Source: SZUA-309 sp965230005 (GTDB lineage Bacteria; Pseudomonadota; Gammaproteobacteria; Pseudomonadales; Azotimanducaceae). From it: 64,000 bases of DNA. Of this stretch, positions 45,057 through 53,803 are shown one piece after another. How positions within the stretch are numbered: the first letter of the stretch is position 1; each line of letters starts with the position of its first letter. A program made the position numbers and the translations under genes. The notes below the pieces were generated by a model. It was not told the DNA's origin, ran no database searches, and saw only the letters and a list, made by a program, of their open reading frames with translations. The stretch covers positions 3,286,001 to 3,350,000 of the forward strand of contig OZ245934.1 of NCBI GenBank assembly GCA_965230005.1. Reading direction: 5' to 3'.

Positions 45057-45818
45057 TCAGCCCGACGGCTTCGCAACGACGAAAAGATAGCCGTAGAACG
45101 CTGACCAGCGGCGGTAGTAGTCGACCTCCTGCTGATGCGGCTCGAGGGCCAGCAGCGCCTCCTCATCGTCCGCATAGCGGTCACGGAGATCCGCAAGCCG
45201 GCTTTCGAGCGGCGTGTAATAGTCGTCCCACCAGGCACGCTCGGGCAGAACGAACTGTTCGAGCACGCGGAAGCCCGCAGCCTCCACCGTCGCAAGGCAC
45301 TCGGCCCTCGAGCCCATGCCGGTATAGCCCGCCTGCCACCAGCGGGCGAGCGTTGCGGGCGGCTCCGGCTGCAGCCAGACCGCGTCGGTAAAGGCCAGGG
45401 CCCCACCTTCCGCGAGGAGCGGTCGCCAGGCTTCGAGGGCTGGGCCTACGCCCATGTTGTAGATCGCTCCTTCACACCAGAGCAGGTCGAAGGTGCCCGC
45501 CGTGAAGTTGAGCGACCGCATATCGCCTGGCTCCGCGTGCACCCGATCATCGAGGCCCGCGGCCAGGGCGCGCGCTTTCAGATCCTCGAGGAACGGCTCG
45601 TGCGCATCGACGGCGGTAAGCTCGGCCTCCGGCAGCGCCCGGGCCAGCTGCAGGGTCTGCAGCCCCGGCCCGCAGCCGATGTCGAGGACCCTGGCCGCGC
45701 CGCTGATGCCCGTAGCCGCGAGGGCGCGCAGGGTGCTGGCTTCTTCCCCGGGACCTTCCCGGGGCAGCCCGGAATGTACCGCGAAGAAGATCTCCCGGTC
45801 GCGGATCGCACCGCCCAC
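45057..45818 (-). CDS. SAM-dependent class I methyltransferase
   Basis: A 253-residue protein with the SAM-binding motif VLDIGCGPGLQTLQLA, the acidic AVDAHEPF and the motif-IV region DLLWCEGAIYNMG. It resembles small-molecule (arsenite/ubiquinone-like) methyltransferases; the substrate is unknown. The start is GTG at 45818, three bases after the DUF2236 stop and without its own ribosome site, so it is translationally coupled to that gene. Confidence 0.82.
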   Translation of the reverse strand: MGGAIRDREIFFAVHSGLPREGPGEEASTLRALAATGISGAARVLDIGCGPGLQTLQLARALPEAELTAVDAHEPFLEDLKARALAAGLDDRVHAEPGDMRSLNFTAGTFDLLWCEGAIYNMGVGPALEAWRPLLAEGGALAFTDAVWLQPEPPATLARWWQAGYTGMGSRAECLATVEAAGFRVLEQFVLPERAWWDDYYTPLESRLADLRDRYADDEEALLALEPHQQEVDYYRRWSAFYGYLFVVAKPSG

Positions 45819-45821
45819 GAT

Positions 45822-46676
45822 TCAGGCTGGCTGCAGGCTGGCGCGCCGTTCACCGCGCCGCGCATGACGCCCGGCTCGAACCACGTTCGGCATGTAGGGC
45901 AGCGTTTTCCGCAGGGACCGGCGCAGCAGACGCCAGGCGAACTGGCGCTTGGCACCGAAGCGGAGTCCATAGAGCTGACGAACCGGGGCTGGCAGCAGCG
46001 CCGCCGTGGCGATGGACGCGGCATCGCCGGCAATACGCGGTACCCAGGAAATCGGCGGATGGATGACGTGTTGGGCAAGCTCGAGCACACGCGGCGTTAC
46101 CGCAAGCTCCGGCCCCTTGAGCATGCCGAGGAAATAGCGCTCGAAGGCCCGGTAATCCGGTGGCAGATCGACGTCCGTAAGTCCGAGCACTCGAGCAACG
46201 GCCTTCGATTCCCCGTAAAAAGCGTTGCGCTCCCGCGGGGTCAGGGGCGGCATGAACTGCTCGTAGGTCGTGAGCGCCGTGGTCAGCAGCGTGGCATGAA
46301 CCCAGAGCAGGAGCGCCGGATCGCTCGCCCGGTAGGGCGTGCCCGCGGGATAGTGCGAGGTTGCCTCCGTGAGCACTCCCTGCACCCGGGCATGAACCCG
46401 CTGCACCTGCCTGGCGGCGCCCAGGGCCGTGGCCCGGTCTTCGTAAATGATGTCCTGCATGGTTCGCACGGTGCGAACCAGACGTTTGATCGGTTCGTCC
46501 CGGAAGCCGCTGTGGTCAGCGACGCCGGCTGCAACCAGAGGATGCGCCAGTTGCAGAAGCAGGGCGGCGCCACCCCCGAGGAGCAGGAAGGATTCCCGAT
46601 TCACCCGCCAGTAGGCACCGGCCGGGTCCACCAGCAGACCGGGCCCAGCCCAGTCGGTGACGACGGTCTCTGCCAT
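45822..46676 (-). CDS. DUF2236 (MpaB/Lcp-like) oxygenase family protein
   Basis: A 284-residue protein with LLQLAHPLVAAGVADHS, the conserved LWVHATLLTTALTTYEQF and the DLPPDYRAFERYF segment, typical of the DUF2236 family that includes rubber oxygenase Lcp and mycophenolate MpaB. The His residues may bind haem b. ATG 46676 has GGGGAAG very close upstream. The substrate is unknown. It is co-transcribed with the methyltransferase gene and is divergent from the TetA-like MFS gene across 193 bp. Confidence 0.8.
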   Translation of the reverse strand: MAETVVTDWAGPGLLVDPAGAYWRVNRESFLLLGGGAALLLQLAHPLVAAGVADHSGFRDEPIKRLVRTVRTMQDIIYEDRATALGAARQVQRVHARVQGVLTEATSHYPAGTPYRASDPALLLWVHATLLTTALTTYEQFMPPLTPRERNAFYGESKAVARVLGLTDVDLPPDYRAFERYFLGMLKGPELAVTPRVLELAQHVIHPPISWVPRIAGDAASIATAALLPAPVRQLYGLRFGAKRQFAWRLLRRSLRKTLPYMPNVVRAGRHARRGERRASLQPA

Positions 46677-46782
46677 CTTCCCCTGTTGCCCTGTACGGGC
46701 GCTCTTCCCCAGATAGGCCAACGCTAGCAGATTCCGCTGCCTGCGCCAGTCCCTGTCCGGCAAGGCTCTCAGCCAGTCTGAC

Positions 46783-46823
46783 CCGCCCCGACGCTGCCCC
46801 TGTCCGGCGCAGCGTCGGGGCGG
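46783..46823. promoter_or_regulatory. Perfect 15-bp inverted repeat before the TetA-like MFS gene
   Basis: CCGCCCCGACGCTGC (46783-46797) pairs with GCAGCGTCGGGGCGG (46809-46823). The 11-base loop CCCTGTCCGGC also occurs as a direct copy at 46751-46761. TATAAG (46824-46829), a good -10, follows immediately, so the repeat covers the -35 region of the MFS gene and could be an operator or RNA hairpin. Confidence 0.6.
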
Positions 46824-46869
46824 TATAAGGAAGCCTGCAGAGGGATCGCAGGGAGGCGGAGACGGCACG

Positions 46870-48102
46870 GTGAAGCGCAGGCACGGACTGGCGTTCGTCT
46901 TCGTGACGTCACTCCTCGACTCCATCGGCTTCGGCATCATCATGCCCGTACTGCCGCAGCTCCTCATGGAGGTAACGGGCGCAGGGCTGTCTAGCGCCGC
47001 CCTGCACGCGGGCTGGCTCATCGCCGCGTACGCCGGCATGCAGTTCCTCGCCGCGCCGATTCTCGGGCAGCTGTCCGATCGCTTCGGTCGCCGCCCGGTG
47101 CTGCTTCTGTCCCTGGCCGTGCTGGCCGTCAACAACGCCATCATGTATCTGGCCCCGACCTTTGCCTGGCTTATGTTCGGTCGCGTCATGGCGGGCGCTG
47201 CGGCGTCGACCTTCAGCACCTGCAATGCCTACGTCGCAGACATCAGCGAACCCGACGAGCGGACGCAGAACTTCGGTCTCATCGGCGCCGCCTTCGGCAT
47301 GGGCTTCGTGATCGGTCCTGTGCTGGGCGGCTTCCTCGGTGAGTACGGTCCCCGCGCACCGTTTCTTGCCGCCGGGGCCTTTGCGCTGGCCAATTTCCTC
47401 TACGGGCTCTTCGGCCTGCCGGAATCTCTACCCGAGGAACGGCGCCGGCCCTTCGAGCTGCGTCGCGCCAATCCCGTGGGCACCCTTGTTGCGCTGCGCC
47501 GATACCCGGTGGTTTTCGGCGTCATCGGCGCCTACGTGCTCTTTCAGCTGGGTCACCAGGCGCTGCCTACGGTCTGGAGCTATTTCGCCCTGGAACGCTT
47601 CGGCTGGTCGCCCCTCGAGATCGGCTACTCCCTGGGTGTCGTTGGCGTGCTCATGGTGTTCGTTCAGACCGTGCTGCTTCGGGCTGCCCTGCCGAAGCTT
47701 GGCAGCCGGCGCGCCGCCGTGGTCGGTTATCTGTGCCTGACCACAGCCTTCCTCGGCTACGCGTTCGCCACGCAAGGCTGGATGATTTATCTGTTCCTCG
47801 TTGGCGGCGCCCTGCAGGGCTTCATCGGACCCGCCATGCAGGGAATCATGTCCAATCAGGTGGGCGAGTCCGAGCAGGGGGAGCTTCAGGGCGGCCTGGC
47901 GAGCATGTCGAGCCTCACGGCCATCGTCAGCCCGCCGTTCATGATGGCTCTCTTTGCCGCCTTTACGGGCCCGACGGCGCCCGTTTACTTCGCCGGCGCC
48001 CCCTGGCTTGCCGCCGCCGTGCTGACCGTGCTCGCGCTCATGGTGTTCCTCCGGGCCACGGTTTCGCTGGAACCGGTCGAGGCTACCGAGCGGCCGGCCT
48101 GA
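46870..48102 (+). CDS. MFS exporter resembling TetA-type drug/H+ antiporters
   Basis: A 410-residue twelve-TM protein. It begins VFVTSLLDSIGFGIIMPVLPQLL and has motif A GQLSDRFGRRPVLL and motif C-like GPVLGGFLGEYG, the layout of DHA1 TetA(A/C)-type pumps. The substrate may be tetracycline-like or any small hydrophobic compound. GTG 46870 is the start (GGGAGGCGGAG upstream). No TetR gene is adjacent; the large inverted repeat in its promoter region is the only control element visible. Confidence 0.83.
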   Translation: MKRRHGLAFVFVTSLLDSIGFGIIMPVLPQLLMEVTGAGLSSAALHAGWLIAAYAGMQFLAAPILGQLSDRFGRRPVLLLSLAVLAVNNAIMYLAPTFAWLMFGRVMAGAAASTFSTCNAYVADISEPDERTQNFGLIGAAFGMGFVIGPVLGGFLGEYGPRAPFLAAGAFALANFLYGLFGLPESLPEERRRPFELRRANPVGTLVALRRYPVVFGVIGAYVLFQLGHQALPTVWSYFALERFGWSPLEIGYSLGVVGVLMVFVQTVLLRAALPKLGSRRAAVVGYLCLTTAFLGYAFATQGWMIYLFLVGGALQGFIGPAMQGIMSNQVGESEQGELQGGLASMSSLTAIVSPPFMMALFAAFTGPTAPVYFAGAPWLAAAVLTVLALMVFLRATVSLEPVEATERPA

Positions 48103-48123
48103 GCGAAGTCGGACCCCGGCACA

Positions 48124-49626
48124 TCACGGCCGCCAGTTCGGCTCCCGCGCCGCGCCCAGCTCGTCGATGAGTTCGTCCAGGCGGACCCAGAGCCGGCCGA
48201 ACAGCGCCTTGAGTTCCGGATCCTCGCTGCCGGTGCCGAGCAATGCCTGCTCGAGCGGCGTCCTGCCGCCCAGCACCCGAGCCTCGACGTGGCCGATCTG
48301 GTCCGTGGTGACATAGTCGGCGAGCAGATTGTGTCGTTCATCCGGATCGGTTTCGAGGTCATAGAGCTCGTAACGATCCCAGACCCCGTGGTAGCGCATG
48401 AGCTTGTAGCGTTCCGTGCGCACGCCCAGCACCGTCGGAGTCTGCGGGAAAGCCCGCTCCCAGAAATACTCGTAGAGAAACGCGTCCCGCCCTGGCGCCC
48501 CGGCATCTTCCAGATACGGCAGAAAAGACTCGCCCTGCACTCCGGCAGGCACATCGGCCCCGGCGAGGGTCATGAGCGTCGGCGCGAAGTCCACGTTCAG
48601 CACCATCTGCGAACGCTGCTCGCCGCCTCGAGCCCCAGGCCCACGCAGGATCAGCGGCACGCGGATCGATGCCTCGTACATGGTGCGCTTATCAATGAGG
48701 CCGTGCTCGCCGAACTGAAACCCGTTATCCGATGTGAAAATGACGAGCGTTTCTTCGAGCACGCCGGCAGCGCTCAGCGCCTCGAGCACGCGGCCCACGG
48801 ACTCATCGACTGCCCGCAGAGTTTCCGCGTAGTCGCGGACGAACTGATCGAAGTCCACGTTTCCCGCATACATGCCATCCACGCCGTGCCAGCTGTCGCG
48901 CTGCGCTTTCACCCAGGCCGGTTTACCGGCGTAAGTGTCGGCGCTGTCGGCCATGGAGTCGGGGTACGGATAATTCGCCTCGCTATAGCTGCCCCGATGC
49001 CGCTCCGCTGGCGTAAACGGCGCGTGGACCGCCTTGTGGGAAAGATAGAGCAGAAACGGCTGGTCCCGATCCCGACCGATGAACTCGACTGCGTAGTCGG
49101 TGAGCGTGTCCGTCAGGTAGCCGGTGGTCTGCAGAGGCTCTCCGTCGACGTTCAGGCGTTCATCGAAATAGCGGCCCTGGCCGGGAAATGAAACCCAGCG
49201 ATCGAAACCTCGCCGCGGACTGTCATCAGGCGCCCCCATGTGCCACTTGCCGATGAAGGCGGTCTCGTAGCCAACGGCCTGCAGGGCTTTTGGAAAGGTT
49301 GGCAGCGCGGCATCGAGACGGGTGCGGTTGGCCAGCACCTGATGCGCATGGGCGTACTGGCCGGTGAGAATGGACGCCCGGCTCGGCGAGCAGAGCGAGG
49401 TCGTGACGAAGCTGTTTTCGAACACCAGGCCCTCGGCAGCGAGCCGATCCAGGTGTGGCGTCTCGAGAAAGGGATGCCCGGCAAAAGAAAACGCATCGTA
49501 GCGCTGGTCGTCGATGAGAATGAAGACGACGTTCGGGCGCTCGTCCGCCTGCGCCCCTGCAACTGCCGACAGCAGCCCACACACCACGAGCACAAGCAGC
49601 CGCGCCGCCTCGAAAGTTCTAAACAT
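48124..49626 (-). CDS. Secreted type I sulfatase
   Basis: A 500-residue protein with a signal peptide (about 1-27). The metal-binding start is VVFILIDDQRYD and the formylglycine motif is LCSPSRAS (C-x-P-S-R), so it needs a formylglycine-generating enzyme. FTSDNGFQFGEHGLIDKRTMYE is the second conserved sulfatase region. It probably removes sulfate from polysaccharides or sulfated small molecules outside the cytoplasm. It lies 57 bp downstream of the Yej-like operon on the same strand and may share its transcript. Confidence 0.9.
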   Translation of the reverse strand: MFRTFEAARLLVLVVCGLLSAVAGAQADERPNVVFILIDDQRYDAFSFAGHPFLETPHLDRLAAEGLVFENSFVTTSLCSPSRASILTGQYAHAHQVLANRTRLDAALPTFPKALQAVGYETAFIGKWHMGAPDDSPRRGFDRWVSFPGQGRYFDERLNVDGEPLQTTGYLTDTLTDYAVEFIGRDRDQPFLLYLSHKAVHAPFTPAERHRGSYSEANYPYPDSMADSADTYAGKPAWVKAQRDSWHGVDGMYAGNVDFDQFVRDYAETLRAVDESVGRVLEALSAAGVLEETLVIFTSDNGFQFGEHGLIDKRTMYEASIRVPLILRGPGARGGEQRSQMVLNVDFAPTLMTLAGADVPAGVQGESFLPYLEDAGAPGRDAFLYEYFWERAFPQTPTVLGVRTERYKLMRYHGVWDRYELYDLETDPDERHNLLADYVTTDQIGHVEARVLGGRTPLEQALLGTGSEDPELKALFGRLWVRLDELIDELGAAREPNWRP

Positions 49627-49683
49627 CCCTGTCCCCCGGATTCCCCATAGCGGGGACCTTAGCAGACCGTATCGGAGCAGGTC

Positions 49684-50667
49684 TCAGAGATCGAAGTGGC
49701 AGGCCACCTGGTGCGCTGCACCGTCGCTGGCGATGAGATTTCGAAGCGCCGGCACTTCTTCCCGGCAGCGCTGCTCCGCGTGCGGGCAACGGGTGTGGAA
49801 AACGCAGCCCGGCGGCGGATTGATGGGACTGGGCACGTCACCCTGGAGAACGACCTTGGGCCGGCCCCGACGGCTCGGATCCGGTTCGGGTATGGCGGCA
49901 ATGAGTGCCCGGGTGTAGGGGTGCTTCGGATCTTCGTAGACGGCGTCGGCGTCGCCGAGCTCCATGATGTGGCCGAGGTACATGATGGCGATGCGATCGC
50001 TGATGTGCTTAACCACCGCGAGATCGTGTGCAATGAAGAGGTACGAGAGCCCCATGTCTTCCTGCAGATCGAGGAGCAGGTTCAGGATCTGACTCTGGAT
50101 GGACACGTCCAGGGCAGATACCGGCTCGTCACAGATGATGAGCTTTGGTTCGAGGGCAATGGCCCGGGCGATGCCGATGCGCTGGCGCTGCCCCCCGGAA
50201 AACTCGAACGGGAAGCGATCGGCGGCGGCCGCCGGCAGGCCCACGTGCTCGAGGAGCTCACGCACCTTCTCGGCCCGCCAGGCAGGGTCGCCGAGCCCGT
50301 GGATCTCGAAAGCCTCGCCAATCAGGCTGCCGACCGTGTGGCGGCTGTTCAGGCTCTCTGCGGGGTCCTGGAAGATCATCTGGATGTCGCGGCGGATCGG
50401 CTTCATGGCGCGTTTGCCGAGATGGGTCACGTCCTGACCGTCGAACTCGATGCGCCCAGCCGTCGGCTCGAGGAGTCGCACCACCGCTTTCCCGAGCGTT
50501 GATTTGCCACAGCCCGACTCGCCTACGAGCCCGAGGGTTTCGCCGCGGCCGATGGTCAGGCTCACACCGTCTACAGCCTTGTTAGAAGCCCGGGCCCGCA
50601 TGAGGACACCTCCCTTGATGGGGAAATGCACCTTGAGGTTGTCGACCTCGAGCAGTGTCCCGGTCAC
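49684..50667 (-). CDS. Peptide ABC transporter ATPase, C-terminal YejF half / DppF-like
   Basis: A 327-residue ATPase: Walker A GESGCGKST, signature FSGGQRQRIGIARA, Walker B ICDEPVSALD and the oligopeptide-transporter C-terminal extension with three Cys (CVFHTRCPHAEQRC). GTG 50667 overlaps the upstream ATPase stop (GTGA). With the preceding gene it corresponds to the two halves of the fused YejF of E. coli. Confidence 0.9.
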   Translation of the reverse strand: MTGTLLEVDNLKVHFPIKGGVLMRARASNKAVDGVSLTIGRGETLGLVGESGCGKSTLGKAVVRLLEPTAGRIEFDGQDVTHLGKRAMKPIRRDIQMIFQDPAESLNSRHTVGSLIGEAFEIHGLGDPAWRAEKVRELLEHVGLPAAAADRFPFEFSGGQRQRIGIARAIALEPKLIICDEPVSALDVSIQSQILNLLLDLQEDMGLSYLFIAHDLAVVKHISDRIAIMYLGHIMELGDADAVYEDPKHPYTRALIAAIPEPDPSRRGRPKVVLQGDVPSPINPPPGCVFHTRCPHAEQRCREEVPALRNLIASDGAAHQVACHFDL

Positions 50668-51653
50668 GAGGCGGCCTCCAGCGCCCGCCACTTGTGGCAG
50701 GCCACCTGATGACCGTCCCGAGCGTCTTCGATGTCTGGATAGACACTGGCGCAGTGCCCATCGGCATGGGGACACCGGTTGTTGAAGCGGCACCCGGCCG
50801 GCATCTCCGTCAGGGCCGGCACCATCCCCTCGATGGTTCTGAGACGGCTCTTCCGCGGGGTGGACAGGCGCGGGATCGAAGCCAGGAGGCCTTGCGTGTA
50901 AGGGTGTCGCGGCCGATTGAAGACGTCATCCACGGTTCCCTGTTCAGCGATGCGACCGGCATACATGACCACCACATCGTCACAGGTCTCAGCGATCACC
51001 CCGAGATCGTGAGTGATCATGATGACGCTCGTGCCGAGGTCGTCCTGCATCTTCTGCAGGAGTTCGAGAATCTGCGCCTGGATGGTCACATCCAGGGCCG
51101 TCGTTGGTTCGTCCGCAATCACGAGCGCCGGGTCGCAGACGAGCGCCATGGCAATCATCACCCGCTGCCGCATGCCGCCGGAGAGCTGGTGCGGGTATTC
51201 GCTGACGCGGATCTCCGGACTCGGGATACCGACCTTGGCCAGCATCTCAATGGCGGCTTCGAGCGCTTCCGCATCGTTCAACTTTCGATGCAGCTTCAGG
51301 CTTTCGGTGATCTGCCGGCCGATCCGATGCACGGGATTCAGGGCCGTCATGGGCTCCTGAAAGATCATGCCGATCTGATTGCCCCGCACCTCATGAAGCC
51401 GCTCCACGGACGCGGCGGCCAGATCTTCCCCCTCGAAAAGGATGCGTCCGGCGACGATGCTTGCGGCCGGTTGCGGCAGCAGACGGATGATCGACAGGGC
51501 CGTCACGGTTTTACCGCAGCCTGACTCACCAACGATGCCGACAGTGCGCCCCCGGTTCACGGAGAAGCTGACACCATCCACCGCCTGGATGTGTCCCTCC
51601 TCCGTGTCGAAGGCGGTGACGAGGTTTTCTACCGTAAGGAGCGGGTCGCTCAC
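50664..51653 (-). CDS. Peptide ABC transporter ATPase, N-terminal YejF half / DppD-like
   Basis: A 329-residue ATPase: GESGCGKT, LSGGMRQRVMIAMAL, VIADEPTTALD and the Cys-rich oligopeptide C-terminus (CRFNNRCPHADGHC). The start is GTG 51653, four bases after the binding-protein stop, and it ends in a GTGA overlap with the second ATPase. It energises uptake of peptides through the YejB/YejE-like permeases. Confidence 0.9.
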   Translation of the reverse strand: MSDPLLTVENLVTAFDTEEGHIQAVDGVSFSVNRGRTVGIVGESGCGKTVTALSIIRLLPQPAASIVAGRILFEGEDLAAASVERLHEVRGNQIGMIFQEPMTALNPVHRIGRQITESLKLHRKLNDAEALEAAIEMLAKVGIPSPEIRVSEYPHQLSGGMRQRVMIAMALVCDPALVIADEPTTALDVTIQAQILELLQKMQDDLGTSVIMITHDLGVIAETCDDVVVMYAGRIAEQGTVDDVFNRPRHPYTQGLLASIPRLSTPRKSRLRTIEGMVPALTEMPAGCRFNNRCPHADGHCASVYPDIEDARDGHQVACHKWRALEAAS

Positions 51654-51657
51654 AGAG

Positions 51658-53796
51658 TTACTCAGCCGTCCCCACCGCGAATGAAGCGTATTGATCGTAA
51701 ACGTTGTCTACCTTCGGGAAGGTTTCGCCGGCTCTGCGGCCATCCAGAGTGGCTTCACGCTCGGCATCGTCAATCCAGAACAGGAAATACTCCGTGAGGC
51801 TCGTGGCCAGCTTGACGTTGTAATCCTCAGGCCAGTTCACCCAGCGCCAGTAGGCGCCGCGCATGAAGGGGATAACGAATCCAGGCACGAAGGACCCATC
51901 CGCATAGAGGATTTCTTCCATCTCGAAGGCCAGGCGCCGCATCTCCTGAACATCGTCGCTGGCCCGGTAGGCTTCGATACGCTCGTCAAGCTCGCGCAGG
52001 GCGATGGATTGCAGGTTGTTGGTCTGCGGCTTCAGTCTCCGGTCCGGGTTCGGGCCGCCGTCGGCAAGCCAGGGCACGTCCCAGGCATTTACGGAGTGAT
52101 AGGTCTCCCAGTAGCGGGGGTACATCTCCGGCGACACGTTGAAGGCGGAGAAGTGGATGTCGTGCTGTTTCTCCTGAACTTTCTTCCAGGAGGCCGTGCC
52201 GTCGAGCACTTCCAGCCGGAACTCGAGGCCCGCTTTCAGAGCTTCCTCGCGAAGAATCGTCAGCGTGTCTTTCAGGCTTTCGTATCCGGTGGAGAGCGTG
52301 AAGGACAGCCGGTCCCCGGCCTCGTTGACGAGCACGCCGTCCGCCCCCCGCTCGGTGAAACCGGCTTTCGCGAAGTGATCCAGGGCGGCTTCAACATCGA
52401 AGGGCCGTGCCGTGAGCGTCGGGTGGGTGAACTCGCCATAACCGTCCGCCGTGGTGCGCATGCGGCTGTAGTCACCGCGGAAGTATTCGGCGATCACTTT
52501 GTCCCAGTTGGTGGCGAAGTTGATGCCGACGCGAATGTCCCGGTTATCGAGGAGCGGCCGACCGCTGTTGATCCAGAGACCGTAGGTGGGTCGCGGAATC
52601 TGATTGTAGAAAACAGACCGCTTCACGTAGCCACCTTCCACCAGCGGGTCCGTCGCCGGCAGCTTTTCATAGAAGTATTCGGGTAAAGCCAGGCCGAACA
52701 TCGACAGCTCGCCCTTGCGGAAGGCTTCGAACCGCTTCGCCGTATCCCGGATCACCTCCAGCCGGATGCGATCTGTGTTGAAGCGGTAGCGCCAAAATTT
52801 CAGATCTTTCGCCCACCAGTCTTTATTCCGGGTCAGTGTGACAGAGCGGCCTTTCTTGAGATCGTCCGGCTCAATGACATAAGGACCCGACGTTGGCACA
52901 AACTCCCATTGGTAGCGCTGCACGTAGTCCTCACCGAATTCGGAGAAGAAATGCATGGGCATGGGCTCAAGCTCCAGAGCCCGGGCGATCATGTTCGGCT
53001 TCGCTTCCGGCACCGTAACGCTGAAGGTGTGCTCGTCGTAGCGAGTGACAGCCACATAGTTGCGCTTGAAAAAGTTGTTCGCAAAGGGCGCCTGCAGAAA
53101 GGGCTGATGCCACAGGTAGAAACTGAACATCATGTCGTCGGCAGTGATCTTCTCGCCGTCCGAGAAGCGCGCCGCGGGGTTGATGCGCACGTAGACGGTG
53201 CGGTTCGCCTTATCCATGGCCCAGGCTTCAGCAATACCGGGGAAGTAGCGGAAGTTCCCGTTGGCATCGATGGAGGTGTCGTTCGGATGCCGGCGTGCGA
53301 AGGCCATGCGGGTATCGTCGAGAATCCAGGGTCGGAAGGAGCCGTTGGAATCAGGGCCAAAGAGCCTGAGCGTGCGCGGGAAATCGGCGAGGCTGCCATA
53401 ATAGGTGCCACCCTTCTTTGCGTCCGGGCTGCCGAGATCCGGCAGATCCATTCCGTTCTCCCAGGTCAGGTCTGCCGGAAGGTCTGCCGCCGTCTTGAAC
53501 TGAAAGAACTTCTCGAACTCTCCAGCGGCTACCCGGGCGTCCACCTCCTCCTGGGACAGTTCGCCGCGCTCTATGGCCTCCACCACCTCCGGCGGCATGG
53601 CGTAGAAACTGTCGAAGTGGGCCTGCATGTGGGCGCGCATCGCTGCCCCACGGTCCTCGGCGGCAGCAGCATCTTCCGCTGCGGGTGCCGTGGACTCCGT
53701 CTCGCCACCGCAGGCACTGAGCAGCAGGAGCAGTCCCACCAGGGCCAGGCCGCGATAGCTCTTCATCATCATCTCGAAGGGGTAACAGCCGGTCAT
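51658..53796 (-). CDS. Peptide-binding lipoprotein (YejA-like, SBP family 5)
   Basis: A 712-residue protein with lipobox LLLSAC (Cys29). The solute-binding family 5 signature is present: DAKKGGTYYG, then INPAARFSDGEKITADDMMFSFY and the WINSGRPLLDNRDIRVGINFA block. An unusual acidic/Ala-rich stretch and a helix (about 40-100, HMQAHFDSFYAMPPEVVEAI) precede it. ATG 53796 is chosen because GAGG precedes it and it starts seven bases after the YejE-like stop. In E. coli yejA comes first; here it lies third. Confidence 0.87.
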   Translation of the reverse strand: MTGCYPFEMMMKSYRGLALVGLLLLLSACGGETESTAPAAEDAAAAEDRGAAMRAHMQAHFDSFYAMPPEVVEAIERGELSQEEVDARVAAGEFEKFFQFKTAADLPADLTWENGMDLPDLGSPDAKKGGTYYGSLADFPRTLRLFGPDSNGSFRPWILDDTRMAFARRHPNDTSIDANGNFRYFPGIAEAWAMDKANRTVYVRINPAARFSDGEKITADDMMFSFYLWHQPFLQAPFANNFFKRNYVAVTRYDEHTFSVTVPEAKPNMIARALELEPMPMHFFSEFGEDYVQRYQWEFVPTSGPYVIEPDDLKKGRSVTLTRNKDWWAKDLKFWRYRFNTDRIRLEVIRDTAKRFEAFRKGELSMFGLALPEYFYEKLPATDPLVEGGYVKRSVFYNQIPRPTYGLWINSGRPLLDNRDIRVGINFATNWDKVIAEYFRGDYSRMRTTADGYGEFTHPTLTARPFDVEAALDHFAKAGFTERGADGVLVNEAGDRLSFTLSTGYESLKDTLTILREEALKAGLEFRLEVLDGTASWKKVQEKQHDIHFSAFNVSPEMYPRYWETYHSVNAWDVPWLADGGPNPDRRLKPQTNNLQSIALRELDERIEAYRASDDVQEMRRLAFEMEEILYADGSFVPGFVIPFMRGAYWRWVNWPEDYNVKLATSLTEYFLFWIDDAEREATLDGRRAGETFPKVDNVYDQYASFAVGTAE

Positions 53797-53803
53797 AACA
53801 ACC

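Noticed and set aside
46677..47225. N-terminal extension of the DUF2236 gene up to 47225
   Set aside because: The extension runs antisense through the start of the MFS gene and through the inverted repeat, and shares no family similarity. ATG 46676 gives the normal DUF2236 N-terminus.
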